Positions 1-9,262 of a stretch of 64,000 bases of DNA are shown here, one piece after another (position 1 is the stretch's first letter; each line of letters opens with the position of its first letter). The translations under genes and the position numbers were made by a program. The notes beneath the pieces were generated by a model. It saw only the letters and a list, made by a program, of their open reading frames with translations. It was not told the origin of the DNA and searched no databases. The stretch comes from Microglena sp. YARC (taxonomy: Eukaryota > Chlorophyta > Chlorophyceae > Chlamydomonadales > Chlamydomonadaceae): contig CM039462.1 of assembly GCA_022414725.1 (NCBI GenBank), positions 51,396,827-51,460,826 on the forward strand, in the 5' to 3' direction.

Positions 1-599
1 TTGTTGAGCTTCGTAGTGTAACTATGAACAATTCTGAACCTGTAGACGTGTTCTTCCGCAGGGTGCGGCAGTTGTGTACTGACCTTCGCAGTGCGGGATA
101 CCCGCAACCGCAACGTCACGCGATGCACACGATTATCAATGGCATCACTCACCCTCGCTTCGATTCGCTGCGCCTACAATTTGGTTTCGAGCTGTACCAG
201 AACAAAACTGTTGATTACTGGACCTGTCTTGCAGCATATAGATCATTAGATTTTTTGAATGTGTCTCTCCCCAGGTCTGATCCAAGGCATCCTGGTTGGT
301 CCCGTGACTCTCCCCCAGTCCCTGCCCATGCTGCCATCCAGCGTGGCCGGGGGTCTGGTTCTCAGAGTTCCGGGGCTCCCAAGAGGCACTTGGATTGCAC
401 TTGGGGCCCCTGTCCTTCCAAAACGACCCACTCGGAGGACCGTTGCTGGACGAAGCATCCGCACCTGAAAAGGTCCAAGCCTGGTGTACCGGGCGGTGAA
501 CCCGTGCCCATTGCCTTGGCACTTCCAGGTTCGTTGACTCGCCGGCAGTTGTCCTCCTTGCAGGCTCAGATTGATGGGTATGCCATGTCCAAGAACTAG
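1..599 (+). CDS. Ty1/copia Gag, 3' part (5' end outside window)
   Basis: This is the C-terminal part of a copia-type Gag, the nucleocapsid that packages retrotransposon RNA. The open frame runs from about position 24 to the stop at 597-599. Near the middle it carries a zinc-knuckle-like pattern of the form C-x4-C-x5-H-x4-C (CTWGPC, then H and C). Before that is a helical segment (QLCTDLRSAGY, MHTIINGITHPRFDSL) that resembles copia Gag. A protease follows after about 45 bp in another frame, the usual gag-to-pol order, so gag and pol are probably separated by a frameshift, programmed or mutational. No 5' LTR is in the window. Confidence 0.75.
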   Translation, partial: VELRSVTMNNSEPVDVFFRRVRQLCTDLRSAGYPQPQRHAMHTIINGITHPRFDSLRLQFGFELYQNKTVDYWTCLAAYRSLDFLNVSLPRSDPRHPGWSRDSPPVPAHAAIQRGRGSGSQSSGAPKRHLDCTWGPCPSKTTHSEDRCWTKHPHLKRSKPGVPGGEPVPIALALPGSLTRRQLSSLQAQIDGYAMSKN

Positions 600-644
600 G
601 AGGTACGCTCTGTCCTATTCTCTTGCACAACTAAGTTCTCTAAC

Positions 645-3056
645 GTGTGTAGCCCGAGTCTTTCTGAGGGTGTCTGGCATGTGGACTCTGGAGCTGGAAT
701 GTCTATCACAGGTGATAAATCTTTGTTCACTATGTATAAGGCTTCTGCTGTTGGGCCAGCAGTTCGATTTGGTGATGGGGTGGTTCAACGGTCTGAGGGT
801 AAGGGATCCATTGTGTTATGTAGTGATTGGTTACCAACATCCATCACTCTTACCAATGTTCTCTACATCCCTCACTGTCCAGTGAACCTCCTGTCAGTAA
901 ATGCTGTGGCTCATTCTCTCCACTGCCAGGTTTCTTTTGATAGTCTTACTTGCACTGCCACTCAGGGCTCTTCTGTTCTCTGGTCTTTTCCTGCATCTAG
1001 TGATGGTGTGTACAAGTTTGCCTGTAGACCTTGTAACACCAGTCGGGACTGTTTGAGGGTTGCTGACGATTATCCTGCTTTTGCACTTGATGTTGATGAG
1101 GACGGTGGAGTTGTTATCCCTACCACTCCTGCATGGTTGTGGCATAGGCGGTTGGGTCACCCCGGCTATCATGCCTTACACAGACTTGTTGATAAGGGTA
1201 TGGTTAAGAACTTACCCCTCAGTCTTCGTCAGGTGGAAAGGATGGCTAAGATCCCTTGTGATGCTTGTCAGAAGGCAAAGGGCAAACGTCTCCCTTTTCC
1301 TAAAGAAAGCAAAACTGAGATCCGTGCACCTCTCCAACGGCTTCACTTAGATATTATGGGACCTGTTCACATTAGGGGCCTGCGTGGGGAGTTTTATATT
1401 CTGTGTCTCACAGATCAGTACTCTGGCTATGCTGAAGTACTGTGCTTGAGAACCAGGGATGAGGCTCCCTTAGCAGTCCAAACTATCATCCTCAGATGGA
1501 TGAATCAACTACATGGGTTTGCCTTTAAATGTCTGAGATCTGACAGGGCCAAGGAGTTTATTGTTACATGGTTCGAGGACTGGCTTATTTCGGTTGGGGC
1601 AGTACATGAGTTATCGTTGGCATACACTGCGCAGCAGAATGCAACTGTGGAACGGTATAATGGGGTCTTACAGTCTGTCGCTAGGAGCATCCACCTGGAG
1701 TCTAAACTAGCTAAGTCTTTCTGGCCCTATGCCTTCCTAGCTGCTTGTTACCTTCGTAATCGGCTGCCCAATCAGGGAGACAAAACACCCTATGAGTTGT
1801 TTTATGGGATCGTGCCTGATGTGTCGTTGTTGCGTGTGTTTGGTTGCCCCTGCTACGTTACGTTAGTCAATGGGAAGAAACGTAACAAGCTGGACGAAAG
1901 GGCGTTATCTGGTAGACTGGTTGGGTACTCTCTGGTGAGTAAGGGTTATTTTGTTTGGGTTCCAAAGTTGCGCCAGGTCGTAGAGAGTCGTGATGTACTC
2001 TTCTATGAGCAGTTTGATCATAACTGCATTCCTGGGCTTCCTCCCTATGATGGGTCACCGTATGTCTCTAGCATCCCTGCCGCTATCAACGGACACATGC
2101 CTGAGGCTGCAGTGAGTTCCCTAGATCCTTTGCTTTCCCCACTTGTTGACCACTGTCCTGGCCATAGGATGACTCTGCGAACTAGGTCAGGGGCCAGTGG
2201 TACTGTATTGCGTGAGAAAGCACTGGGCGGGCGAGTTTCTGCGGTTCCTACGGACAAAATCTTAGCCGAATCTCAGGGGGTCGCCAGGCCCTCCTCTGCG
2301 CCACGTTCCGTCGGTGAAGCTCTAGGATTAAGGCAGCCTCAGATCATGGTGGAGCCTCTTACAGGTCCATCGCCTAATAGTCACCAACCTCCGCCCGCCT
2401 TGGATGGCTCGGTGTTGTTGAACACCTCGCCGTCTGCCGTTCCTGGTGGAACAATCGGGTATAGCCCATGTGACGATGTAGCCTTTGCTGACGACGCAAG
2501 TGATGATCTTGAACACTGGTCTGGTTCCGATACTGCGTATGGCTGGGGTGTTCCGGTCGACCCAGGCTTCGTTGATTTAGAGGCAAATAAGGCCGGCCCT
2601 GTTCAACCGGGCAGTAGTTCTGCGCTGGGGGCTTTACTAATGGTTACTGCTGATACTGCTGATACCCCCGCTGCCCGTGTACAAGTAAACTGCTTGTACG
2701 TGGGAGCATCTGCTGCACCCACCACTGAACTGTCCTATAAAGCTGCCATGCTTCCTACCAATCCTGACAGGGACCAATGGCTTCTTGCTATGAAGGATGA
2801 GATGGCTTCCCTTCATGCCCATGGCACTTGGGCTCTCACTCCACAGCCTCACAAGCAGAAGATCCTGTCTGGCAGGTGGTTGTTTGTGAGGAAGGTTGGA
2901 GTTGATGGTTCAATCCGCTTCAAGGCACGTTTTGTGGTTCGTGGTTTTTTGCAGCGTCCTGGGCTGGACTTTCATGATGTATATGCCCCTGTCTCCTCTA
3001 AAGCAGGTCTAAGAGTGCTCCTGGCTGCTATCACTCATAGGAAGATGTTTGTTTAG
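645..3056 (+). CDS. Ty1/copia Pol: protease, integrase, start of reverse transcriptase
   Basis: This is the first part of a copia polyprotein. In order it has an aspartic protease (WHVDSGAGMSITGD), a GAG-pre-integrase zinc domain (WHRRLGHPGYHAL, later CDACQKAKGK), an integrase core with LHLDIMGP, LRSDRAKEF and NATVERYN supplying D, D and E, a low-complexity linker, and the N-terminus of an RVT_2 reverse transcriptase (GRWLFVRKVG, KARFVVRGF). Protease-integrase-RT order is diagnostic for copia as opposed to gypsy. The frame ends at a TAG inside the RT where the next frame takes over, which indicates a one-base frameshift near 3,050. The copy is therefore probably inactive. Confidence 0.95.
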   Translation: MCSPSLSEGVWHVDSGAGMSITGDKSLFTMYKASAVGPAVRFGDGVVQRSEGKGSIVLCSDWLPTSITLTNVLYIPHCPVNLLSVNAVAHSLHCQVSFDSLTCTATQGSSVLWSFPASSDGVYKFACRPCNTSRDCLRVADDYPAFALDVDEDGGVVIPTTPAWLWHRRLGHPGYHALHRLVDKGMVKNLPLSLRQVERMAKIPCDACQKAKGKRLPFPKESKTEIRAPLQRLHLDIMGPVHIRGLRGEFYILCLTDQYSGYAEVLCLRTRDEAPLAVQTIILRWMNQLHGFAFKCLRSDRAKEFIVTWFEDWLISVGAVHELSLAYTAQQNATVERYNGVLQSVARSIHLESKLAKSFWPYAFLAACYLRNRLPNQGDKTPYELFYGIVPDVSLLRVFGCPCYVTLVNGKKRNKLDERALSGRLVGYSLVSKGYFVWVPKLRQVVESRDVLFYEQFDHNCIPGLPPYDGSPYVSSIPAAINGHMPEAAVSSLDPLLSPLVDHCPGHRMTLRTRSGASGTVLREKALGGRVSAVPTDKILAESQGVARPSSAPRSVGEALGLRQPQIMVEPLTGPSPNSHQPPPALDGSVLLNTSPSAVPGGTIGYSPCDDVAFADDASDDLEHWSGSDTAYGWGVPVDPGFVDLEANKAGPVQPGSSSALGALLMVTADTADTPAARVQVNCLYVGASAAPTTELSYKAAMLPTNPDRDQWLLAMKDEMASLHAHGTWALTPQPHKQKILSGRWLFVRKVGVDGSIRFKARFVVRGFLQRPGLDFHDVYAPVSSKAGLRVLLAAITHRKMFV

Positions 3057-4305
3057 GCAGCTGGACATCAAGACTGCATTCCTAAATGCTAAGCTGGAAC
3101 CTGGTCTGGACCTGTACTGCCACCAGCCTGATGGCTTTAAAGTACTTGGTCCTCACGGTGTTCCCCTTGTGTGCAAGCTGCTCAAGTCCCTTTATGGTTT
3201 GAAACAGGCACCCAGGGCTTGGAATAGGGATGTCAAACGGGTTCTGATTGCACATGGCTTTACTATGTGCAAGGCTGAACCTGCTCTGTATTTTAGGAAG
3301 GATTCTGATGGTGGGTGGAGCTATGTCCTGACCTATGTAGATGATTTCATCTGTGCTTTTAGTGAGCTGGATAGGTATGTGTTGCTGATCCAAGCTATGG
3401 AAGAAGCTGGATGGGAGGTCAAAGAGATGGGTGTTCCTGTTCAGTTCCTCTCTTTAGACATGGCTTGTACACTTGACTCTGAGGGCAGGTGTGTTCAGAT
3501 CAACCTGTCTCAGCACACCTACATTGTTGATCTGGTGGAGCAGTTTGGTCTCACTTCTGCTGCCCCACCCAAGTTTGCTGCTCCCATGTCCAAGTCCACT
3601 GTTTCTGATGAACCTGGTGTACCCCTGCCGTCTAATAGCCAGTACCTCTCCCTTGTGGGTGCTTTGCTATACCTGGCTACTTGCACCAGGCCTGATATTT
3701 CTTTTGCTGTGAGCTACTTGTCCAGGTTTTCTGCTCAACCTACAGTCTCTCTCTGGAATGCTGCCAAGAGATTGCTGTTGTATTTGAGAACACATTCCCA
3801 CCTGGGTCTCACTTACACCCACAGCCCTGAGTTCTCTTTTACTGTCTTTAGTGATTCCTCTTTTGCTGATGATGGGTCTGACAGGAGGTCTCAGACTGGC
3901 TTTGCTGTGCTAGCTGGGGGGTGCATAGTAAACTGGATGAGCAAGCGGCAGCCTACCGTTGCTATTAGCTCTAGTGAGGCTGAGTATCAGGCCCTGTCCC
4001 AAGCTGCCAGGGAGGTACAATGGTTGAAGAAATTGAGAGTGGATCTAGGCCTGCCTTGTGATTTGGTTACCATTCAGGGTGATAACTTAGGATCCCTGAG
4101 CTGGGCCAAAGACTGGCAGCTTCTCCCTCGCAGCAAGCACATTGATGTTATTCATCACTACATCAAGGAGCTGGTGGAGGATGGCTCCCTTGCTGTTGCC
4201 TATGTGAACACAGTTGATAACTGTGCTGACCCATTCACCAAGCCCCTTGATCCTGCGGTGTTCTGGCGGTTCATTCGCATGTTTGGAATGACTGCTTCTC
4301 CTTAG
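3049..4305 (+). CDS. Ty1/copia Pol: reverse transcriptase and RNase H
   Basis: This continues the copia pol in a shifted frame. Motifs are QLDIKTAFLNA, the RT signature LTYVDDFICAF with the YVDD catalytic pair, LYGLKQAPRAW, and an RNase H domain (FSDSSFADD, AISSSEAEYQAL, GDNLGSLSWA). It closes with the common copia end CADPFTKPLD. The two frames overlap by 8 bases, consistent with a single base lost or gained. Otherwise the frame is clean, so the insertion looks fairly young. Function: copies element RNA to DNA in the cytoplasmic particle. Confidence 0.95.
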   Translation: MFRQLDIKTAFLNAKLEPGLDLYCHQPDGFKVLGPHGVPLVCKLLKSLYGLKQAPRAWNRDVKRVLIAHGFTMCKAEPALYFRKDSDGGWSYVLTYVDDFICAFSELDRYVLLIQAMEEAGWEVKEMGVPVQFLSLDMACTLDSEGRCVQINLSQHTYIVDLVEQFGLTSAAPPKFAAPMSKSTVSDEPGVPLPSNSQYLSLVGALLYLATCTRPDISFAVSYLSRFSAQPTVSLWNAAKRLLLYLRTHSHLGLTYTHSPEFSFTVFSDSSFADDGSDRRSQTGFAVLAGGCIVNWMSKRQPTVAISSSEAEYQALSQAAREVQWLKKLRVDLGLPCDLVTIQGDNLGSLSWAKDWQLLPRSKHIDVIHHYIKELVEDGSLAVAYVNTVDNCADPFTKPLDPAVFWRFIRMFGMTASP

Positions 4306-4888
4306 ACCAATTTTTTTTTGGTTCCATGTATTCTTGACTTTTGCTTACATGTGTTCTGGAATTTTTTTTGGTTCATTTTAGAGTTTCTCTCGTTATCTTT
4401 GATTGGCATTAGGTTCCTATTCCCGGATCGGGTTTTCTATACCGTTGTTACCCGACTTAGATATTTAGTTTCTCCACTAGGCAAACTTTGGTTTTTTTGC
4501 CTTGTTACATTCCTTCATTTACACCCTTTGGGTTCCATTCATGGTTCTCTCGTTTTTCGGAGTTCTTTGATTTTTTTTTTTTAATTGTTACATATAGTTC
4601 TATGTCCCCAGTGCCATAGGTGGAGTACTAGTATTGTATGTCACCTGTGTCATAGGTGGAGTATCAGCATGAATTGCGTTGCTCTCACGCGTTTTATGAC
4701 TTGGTGACTACTTCTGTACTCCCTTAGAACTATCGGTCCTGACAGTACTGTGACAGCTTCCCGTACTGACAGCTTCCCGCAGACTGTGTCATCCTTTGAG
4801 TGACTCAGTGGTGACAGCTTCCTGTCAGCTAGGTTACCGTTGCATCTCTATGTGGATATACCTGACTTAGGTTCTAGTTAGGTTATAG
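4306..4888. repeat. Retrotransposon 3' non-coding region, possible LTR
   Basis: This T-rich stretch follows the copia RNase H and contains short direct repeats. GTCATAGGTGGAGTA-like segments occur twice between 4,611 and 4,665, and a TGACAGCTTCC motif occurs three times between 4,750 and 4,830. It is the right place for a 3' LTR, but the 5' LTR is outside the window, so the boundaries cannot be set. The opposite-strand copia remnant begins immediately after it. Confidence 0.45.
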
Positions 4889-5233
4889 TCAACGGTCTCT
4901 TCCACCACTGGTGCCCCTTGATGGGTCTCCAGTGCTTGTAAAGCTATTCTCGTCTCTGTGTATAGATTGGCGCGTCTGTCTCCGCTGCATACATCTCTGT
5001 CCACTCTTAGAAGTGATTATAGCTGATAGTTCTATAGTTCCAATACCAACCGCCTGCTGAACAACACCATCTCCAAATCTAACAGAGGGGCAATTTGCCT
5101 GATATCTGATGGATTGAAAGAGGGTGACGTCCCCAGTCAAACTCCGACTAGCCCCACTGTCTAAGTACCAGGTAGCTTCGACGTAATCATCAGCCTGAGC
5201 AGGCGCCCAGGCTGTTTCAACACTAATGAGCAC
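4889..5233 (-). pseudogene. Second copia element: protease fragment
   Basis: On the minus strand this frame encodes TWYLDSGASRSLTGD, a copia aspartic protease active site, followed by CPSVRFGDGVVQQAVG. The plus-strand element has the related VRFGDGVVQRSEG in the same place, so the two belong to related copia families. Homology stops within about 250 bases and the rest of pol is absent. The frame ends against the 3' region of the other copia, which suggests truncation by that insertion. Confidence 0.75.
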
Positions 5234-5249
5234 GGGTAAGGGGGGGTGT

Positions 5250-6336
5250 GCATCTCACTTCTTTGCAAGTAGAGCAATCTGAGCCATCAATGCGGTATAT
5301 TCAGCACGGCTGACTGGTGCAGCTCCTCCTCCACCTCGTGGTGGTGGCATCTTCTGACCGCCACGACCTCCCTCAAATCAGCTACCAGTTTCTGACCGTC
5401 ATCTGAACCGCCCTCAAATCAGCTACCAGTTTCGGTCCCAATCTACGAGCATGCTGCACTGCCCACGACTCCACCTCATCATAGATCTCCTGACAAGAAC
5501 CATAGTGCCTAAAGACCTCCTGCAACTCCTTGCTCATTGTGAGTAACATGTAGGAAAATGCCTTTTCCTCATTGCTAACCCACACATCAGAGCCATCATG
5601 TAACCTAAGCCTGGCCTCAGCCCCATCTAGAGCCCTGATGGCCTCAGCATCGGAAACACGATCAGGAAAATGAAAGTGAACAGGAGGAGGGGTGTCCTAG
5701 AAGCCTGCTTGAGACGCTGCAATTTCGCCATCTGCTGATTCAGTTCAACTCGGTACGCCTCTACATTCCTATCCATCTCTTCCTCCGTCAACGGAATCAA
5801 ATCAGGGGCACCCCTCAAATCCCACTTGAGCACTGCACTCGCGGACGTCTTACCCGCGAGGGGATTGACTAAAGAACGCCTGGCGGCATTCTCAGCATCA
5901 ATCCCCGGTCCACCTCCACTTTCACCAGCAATGCCTGTCACAGAAGAGACCTTAGACGAGTCCTCAGGGAGAGGCTCGTTCCTAGCTCGCTCCTCCAGAT
6001 CGGCAGGAGTAGGCCTTCCGGAGCTTCCTGTAGGGCCGAAGGTCCTCATTGAAACAGAGCCACCGGCAGCGAGGACTCCAGCGGTCACAGACGATGCCGA
6101 AGGTCCGGCTCCTCCAGCGTGGGCAGAGCCCCTGGGCGGAGAAATAGAGCGATGAAATGGCCGGCCAGGGTTTACCCCGCCAGCGCGTGTCCACATTGAC
6201 CGCATGGTTGAAGGCGCTCCCGCTTGTTGTCGGGAGGTCGATCCAGCCGTAACACGACGTTGTAGCCATTGTGCAACTGCAGGCACAGCGCTCGGGACAA
6301 CATGGTTGCCAAGGTTCGCCAAAGGAGGAGGAATGG
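5250..6336 (-). pseudogene. Second copia element: Gag remnant
   Basis: Two minus-strand frames (6322-5627 and about 5640-5382) form a Gag-like protein. The first begins MANLGNHVV and is Ser/Gly/Ala-rich, then has a coiled-coil-like stretch (EEEMDRNVEAYRVELNQQMAKL). The second has KAFSYMLLTMSKELQEVF and YDEVESWAVQHARRL, typical of the helical copia Gag. A frameshift near 5,640-5,690 separates them. The protease fragment follows downstream. The 5' end stops abruptly at viral terminal-repeat sequence at about 6,337, with no LTR visible, so the junction is a rearrangement rather than a clean insertion. Confidence 0.6.
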
Positions 6337-6364
6337 ATGACTGTTGGTTAGCGGAACGCCGCTG
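6337..6364 (-). repeat. Remnant of the viral terminal repeat, left arm
   Basis: Just beyond the integrase stop, the minus strand reads GCGGCGTTCCGCTAACCAAC followed by AGTCAT. The same sequence starts the longer repeats at 35,118 (after the second integrase) and 39,845 (after the structural module). Only about 28 bases survive here before copia DNA begins, so this viral end has been cut away. Confidence 0.75.
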
Positions 6365-7443
6365 TTACTCAGCAAACCGTTTGGGCTTTCGCAATGTTCT
6401 TTTTCCTTTTGGTTCGTCCTTCTTATCAAGAGCAGTAACAATCTCGTCATAGGAATTAAATGCCTTTGATCTTTGCATCCTTCTGATTTGATTGTCTTCT
6501 TTTTCAGGCTGTAATCTGTCTTTCACATTTGTAACAATGTTCATTTCGCTTGGTCTGTATAGACGTTTGACTCCTTTGAGCTTGAATCTGTATCCTATAT
6601 GTTCTTCAATGGTGTAAATCTCTGTGGAAAACGTGGCTTCTCCTTTTCAAAGGTCTTCTTCTGTAACATTACACGCACTCTGTCCCCTACTTTCATGGTC
6701 ACTTTGTCATTCATCTTTTCATTCTTTTTTGACCGAGCTTCATATAGCTTTTGGCTGTAGTCATAATCATCATACACTTCTTCTGGGGTTGCATCTTTCA
6801 ACCCAGAATGGGCTGTATTGTTGTAAAGCTCAACAATATCACCAAGTGCATCTACCCATTTTTTAGTCTTGTTCTCCATTGAGTGTTTCTTTATCAAACC
6901 TTTCAGAGTCCTAGTAAAGCGGTCGACGATTCCCAGCTTGTTCCCCATCGGAGTAATGTGGTCTTCTTTTGCAACGTCTGTATAAATCCTTATATTTAGT
7001 TCTTTATTGAAAGACTCAAATATTGAAGATGCAAAAAAATTATCTCCTGATACACTGTTGATATCTTCGTCTACATCGCCTATAAATTTCTGATAGGCGT
7101 CTAAGACATCATTCATCTTGCCGCTTTTCAGTGGGTAACAATAAGCCTTTCTAGAAATGATGTCTATGCACATAAGAATTTGGTTTATGTTATTATTTAT
7201 CCTCTTGCTCGACAATGGCATAATTGCTACATCGATCTGGAAAGATCTTGGAGGGGCGGTTATTTTGAATTTGAATTTGGTATTTTGTGGTTTTTGATAT
7301 ATTTGTGTGAGTTCTCGTGGATTGAAGTAATCTTCAATATCTCGTTTGGTAATCCCGTCATCTTTTAGCCTTGTAAATAACTTTTGCTTGGACAACAATT
7401 TTAGATTCGGATTATTTTTTAAAATATATTCAAGCTCCGTCAT
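6365..7443 (-). pseudogene. Retroviral-type (rve) integrase of Polinton-like virus, frameshifted
   Basis: This is a DDE-type integrase expected to insert the linear viral genome into host DNA. The open frame runs 7443-6595 (282 aa). Comparison with the intact copy at 34,039 shows one base missing near 6,640, in the codons after FEKEK; homologous codons then continue in the next frame to a stop at 6,365. Visible motifs are FQIDVA (first D), SGDNFFASS (second D) and LGIVDRFTRTLK, where the usual catalytic E is D. C-terminally there is GDRVRVMLQKK, an SH3-like DNA-binding segment. It is about 90% identical to the other copy by eye. It lies last in the arm, next to the terminal repeat. Confidence 0.9.
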
Positions 7444-7467
7444 CCTATATATATCAGGACGTTAAAC

Positions 7468-9219
7468 TTATTTTTTCGCGGTATTGCACTTATTGCACAT
7501 TAATCTGCAATTCCACTTGAAGTGTGCAAATGCATTATCTATTCTGTCAACAGTACATTGAATTTTGCTACTCTTCTCCACATTCATATGTCCTTGACAT
7601 CCAATACATACATTGTTTTTGATGTATTCCTCCTTGCACCATTCCACATCTACATACTCCTCTAACATGTAGTCATAATCACGTTTCTTTGACCTATCTT
7701 GTTTTTTGTATCCCTGTATTTTGTCTTTGAAGAACTCGTCTAACCTCAGGTCTGTCAAGTCCATCTGCAGAAAATATACGTCAGATAGCTTACTGCACCT
7801 GGAAACAGCTGAGTATACCCATCTCCTGTCCGTGATTGTTAGCAGATCTGTTATGACAAACTTCTCTGCAATGCAAGACCCTTGTTCGCTGTGACACGTA
7901 TTACAGTGACTTAGCTCGAACCATTTGCAGATCATGTCGTGCGTTATATCTATTTTGATGTGTTCAGACGAGATGTCCTGTAGTTTGAATTCCTTTTTGG
8001 TCTGCCCGATTATTGTGTACCGCTGATTCGGACGCAACTTGGTTGTTGCTGTTTTCTCTTCCCCATCGTCCTTGTATTTATAACTCCTCGTGATATTGGT
8101 TTTGCAAACTAGCTCTTGGCCGAAGTGATATGTTTTGCCATCTGCCAGCGTATAGCATTCTGCTGCCTTCCGCTTTTTACTTTTGTCTAGGCGCTCGTCT
8201 ATAAAAGTGTTCAAAACCTTTGAGCTGTACACAAGATAGCTGATTGCTCTATTGATTTTTAGCTTACTAACATCTTCTAACGAGGAAAGTATTCTATCCC
8301 TGAACCATTTTCTGATGGTTTCTTGTAAATCTTTGGTTTCGTCAAATAGGTCGTCTTGGATGAGGAGCATATCATCTCTGTCTTGTTGTGTTTTCAGTCT
8401 ATGGTTGAATGTTAATGTAAATTTATTATCGAATATTTTTTGCACATAGTCACATTTCATCTCAATTGTAGCATCATCATCAATCGATTCCAGTTGGTGT
8501 GAATCCCCATTGGCTATGAAACATATATGTGGGTGTTTGTGCATGAACTTGTTCATTTCATTCATATGTCTCCTTGTCATCAACATTACTTCCTCGAATA
8601 TGATGACTTTAATGTCATCTAGTGAAAATGCGTTGTTCTTCCCACACTCTCCTTCGAAATTGAGGCCAATAAGATTGTGAAATGTGCATGCTTGGATATC
8701 ATGTCCGTCTTCCCTGCTTTTCTTTAGCACATTGTTAACCTGGGAGTTATATGGGCATACCACCAATATTTCCTTATCCTGAAAACGTTGTTTCTTATTT
8801 TTCCCCAAAGGTTTATAGACATAGTCTTGAGCAGCATAGCTCTTTCCACAACCGGCAAACCCATCAATGATTGTTTTTGGTAAAACCTTGTCAACAATAC
8901 GAATATCTTGCTCTGGGTATGTTATGATTTGTTTTGTTTTGTATTGTACAATCTCGTTATTGGGAGGCAGAGATCCTTTCGATATCTTGTATTGACCGAA
9001 ATATATACCAATTCGCTGCTTGATACACATTCCGTCTTTTATTATGACATATAGGCAGTCGGTTTTTACAGCAAGCACTTGGTTGTCGACTCTCAGCTTT
9101 TCATATGCGTCATTGATCTGGAATCTTGCTAGATTCGTGAGGGCATACCTCATTGGTAGAAATCCGTTTATGAGCTCTGTTTTCTGTGTGATGGTTACAA
9201 GAAATACGTCGTCTGCCAT
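7468..9219 (-). CDS. Polymerase C-terminus + SF1 helicase + HNH nuclease (left arm)
   Basis: This is the downstream part of a large replication protein. The first about 100 aa finish a family B DNA polymerase, including the motif C-like AVKTDCLYV at about residue 50. Next comes an SF1 (RecD/Pif1/Dda-like) helicase: Walker A GFAGCGKS at about residue 118, IIFEEVMLMTRR at about 208, ANGDSHQLES at about 238, FNHRLKT, TCHSEQGSCI and YSAVSRCSKLSDVYF. The C-terminal about 45 aa are an HNH/endonuclease-VII-like zinc module (CIGC, CTVDRID, H, CNKC). The codons upstream of the first Met (position 9,219) stay open and match the polymerase, so this frame is a continuation of the polymerase gene, separated by a frameshift at a 9-A run near 9,305. 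The integrase follows 24 bp downstream. Confidence 0.85.
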   Translation of the reverse strand: MADDVFLVTITQKTELINGFLPMRYALTNLARFQINDAYEKLRVDNQVLAVKTDCLYVIIKDGMCIKQRIGIYFGQYKISKGSLPPNNEIVQYKTKQIITYPEQDIRIVDKVLPKTIIDGFAGCGKSYAAQDYVYKPLGKNKKQRFQDKEILVVCPYNSQVNNVLKKSREDGHDIQACTFHNLIGLNFEGECGKNNAFSLDDIKVIIFEEVMLMTRRHMNEMNKFMHKHPHICFIANGDSHQLESIDDDATIEMKCDYVQKIFDNKFTLTFNHRLKTQQDRDDMLLIQDDLFDETKDLQETIRKWFRDRILSSLEDVSKLKINRAISYLVYSSKVLNTFIDERLDKSKKRKAAECYTLADGKTYHFGQELVCKTNITRSYKYKDDGEEKTATTKLRPNQRYTIIGQTKKEFKLQDISSEHIKIDITHDMICKWFELSHCNTCHSEQGSCIAEKFVITDLLTITDRRWVYSAVSRCSKLSDVYFLQMDLTDLRLDEFFKDKIQGYKKQDRSKKRDYDYMLEEYVDVEWCKEEYIKNNVCIGCQGHMNVEKSSKIQCTVDRIDNAFAHFKWNCRLMCNKCNTAKK

Positions 9220-9262
9220 AGGTATAACATTTCCTTTGTGTTTGTTTGCATATTCTACAGCA

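Noticed and set aside
5826..6155. A 109-aa plus-strand ORF
   Set aside because: It is antisense to the copia Gag remnant and has no family features.
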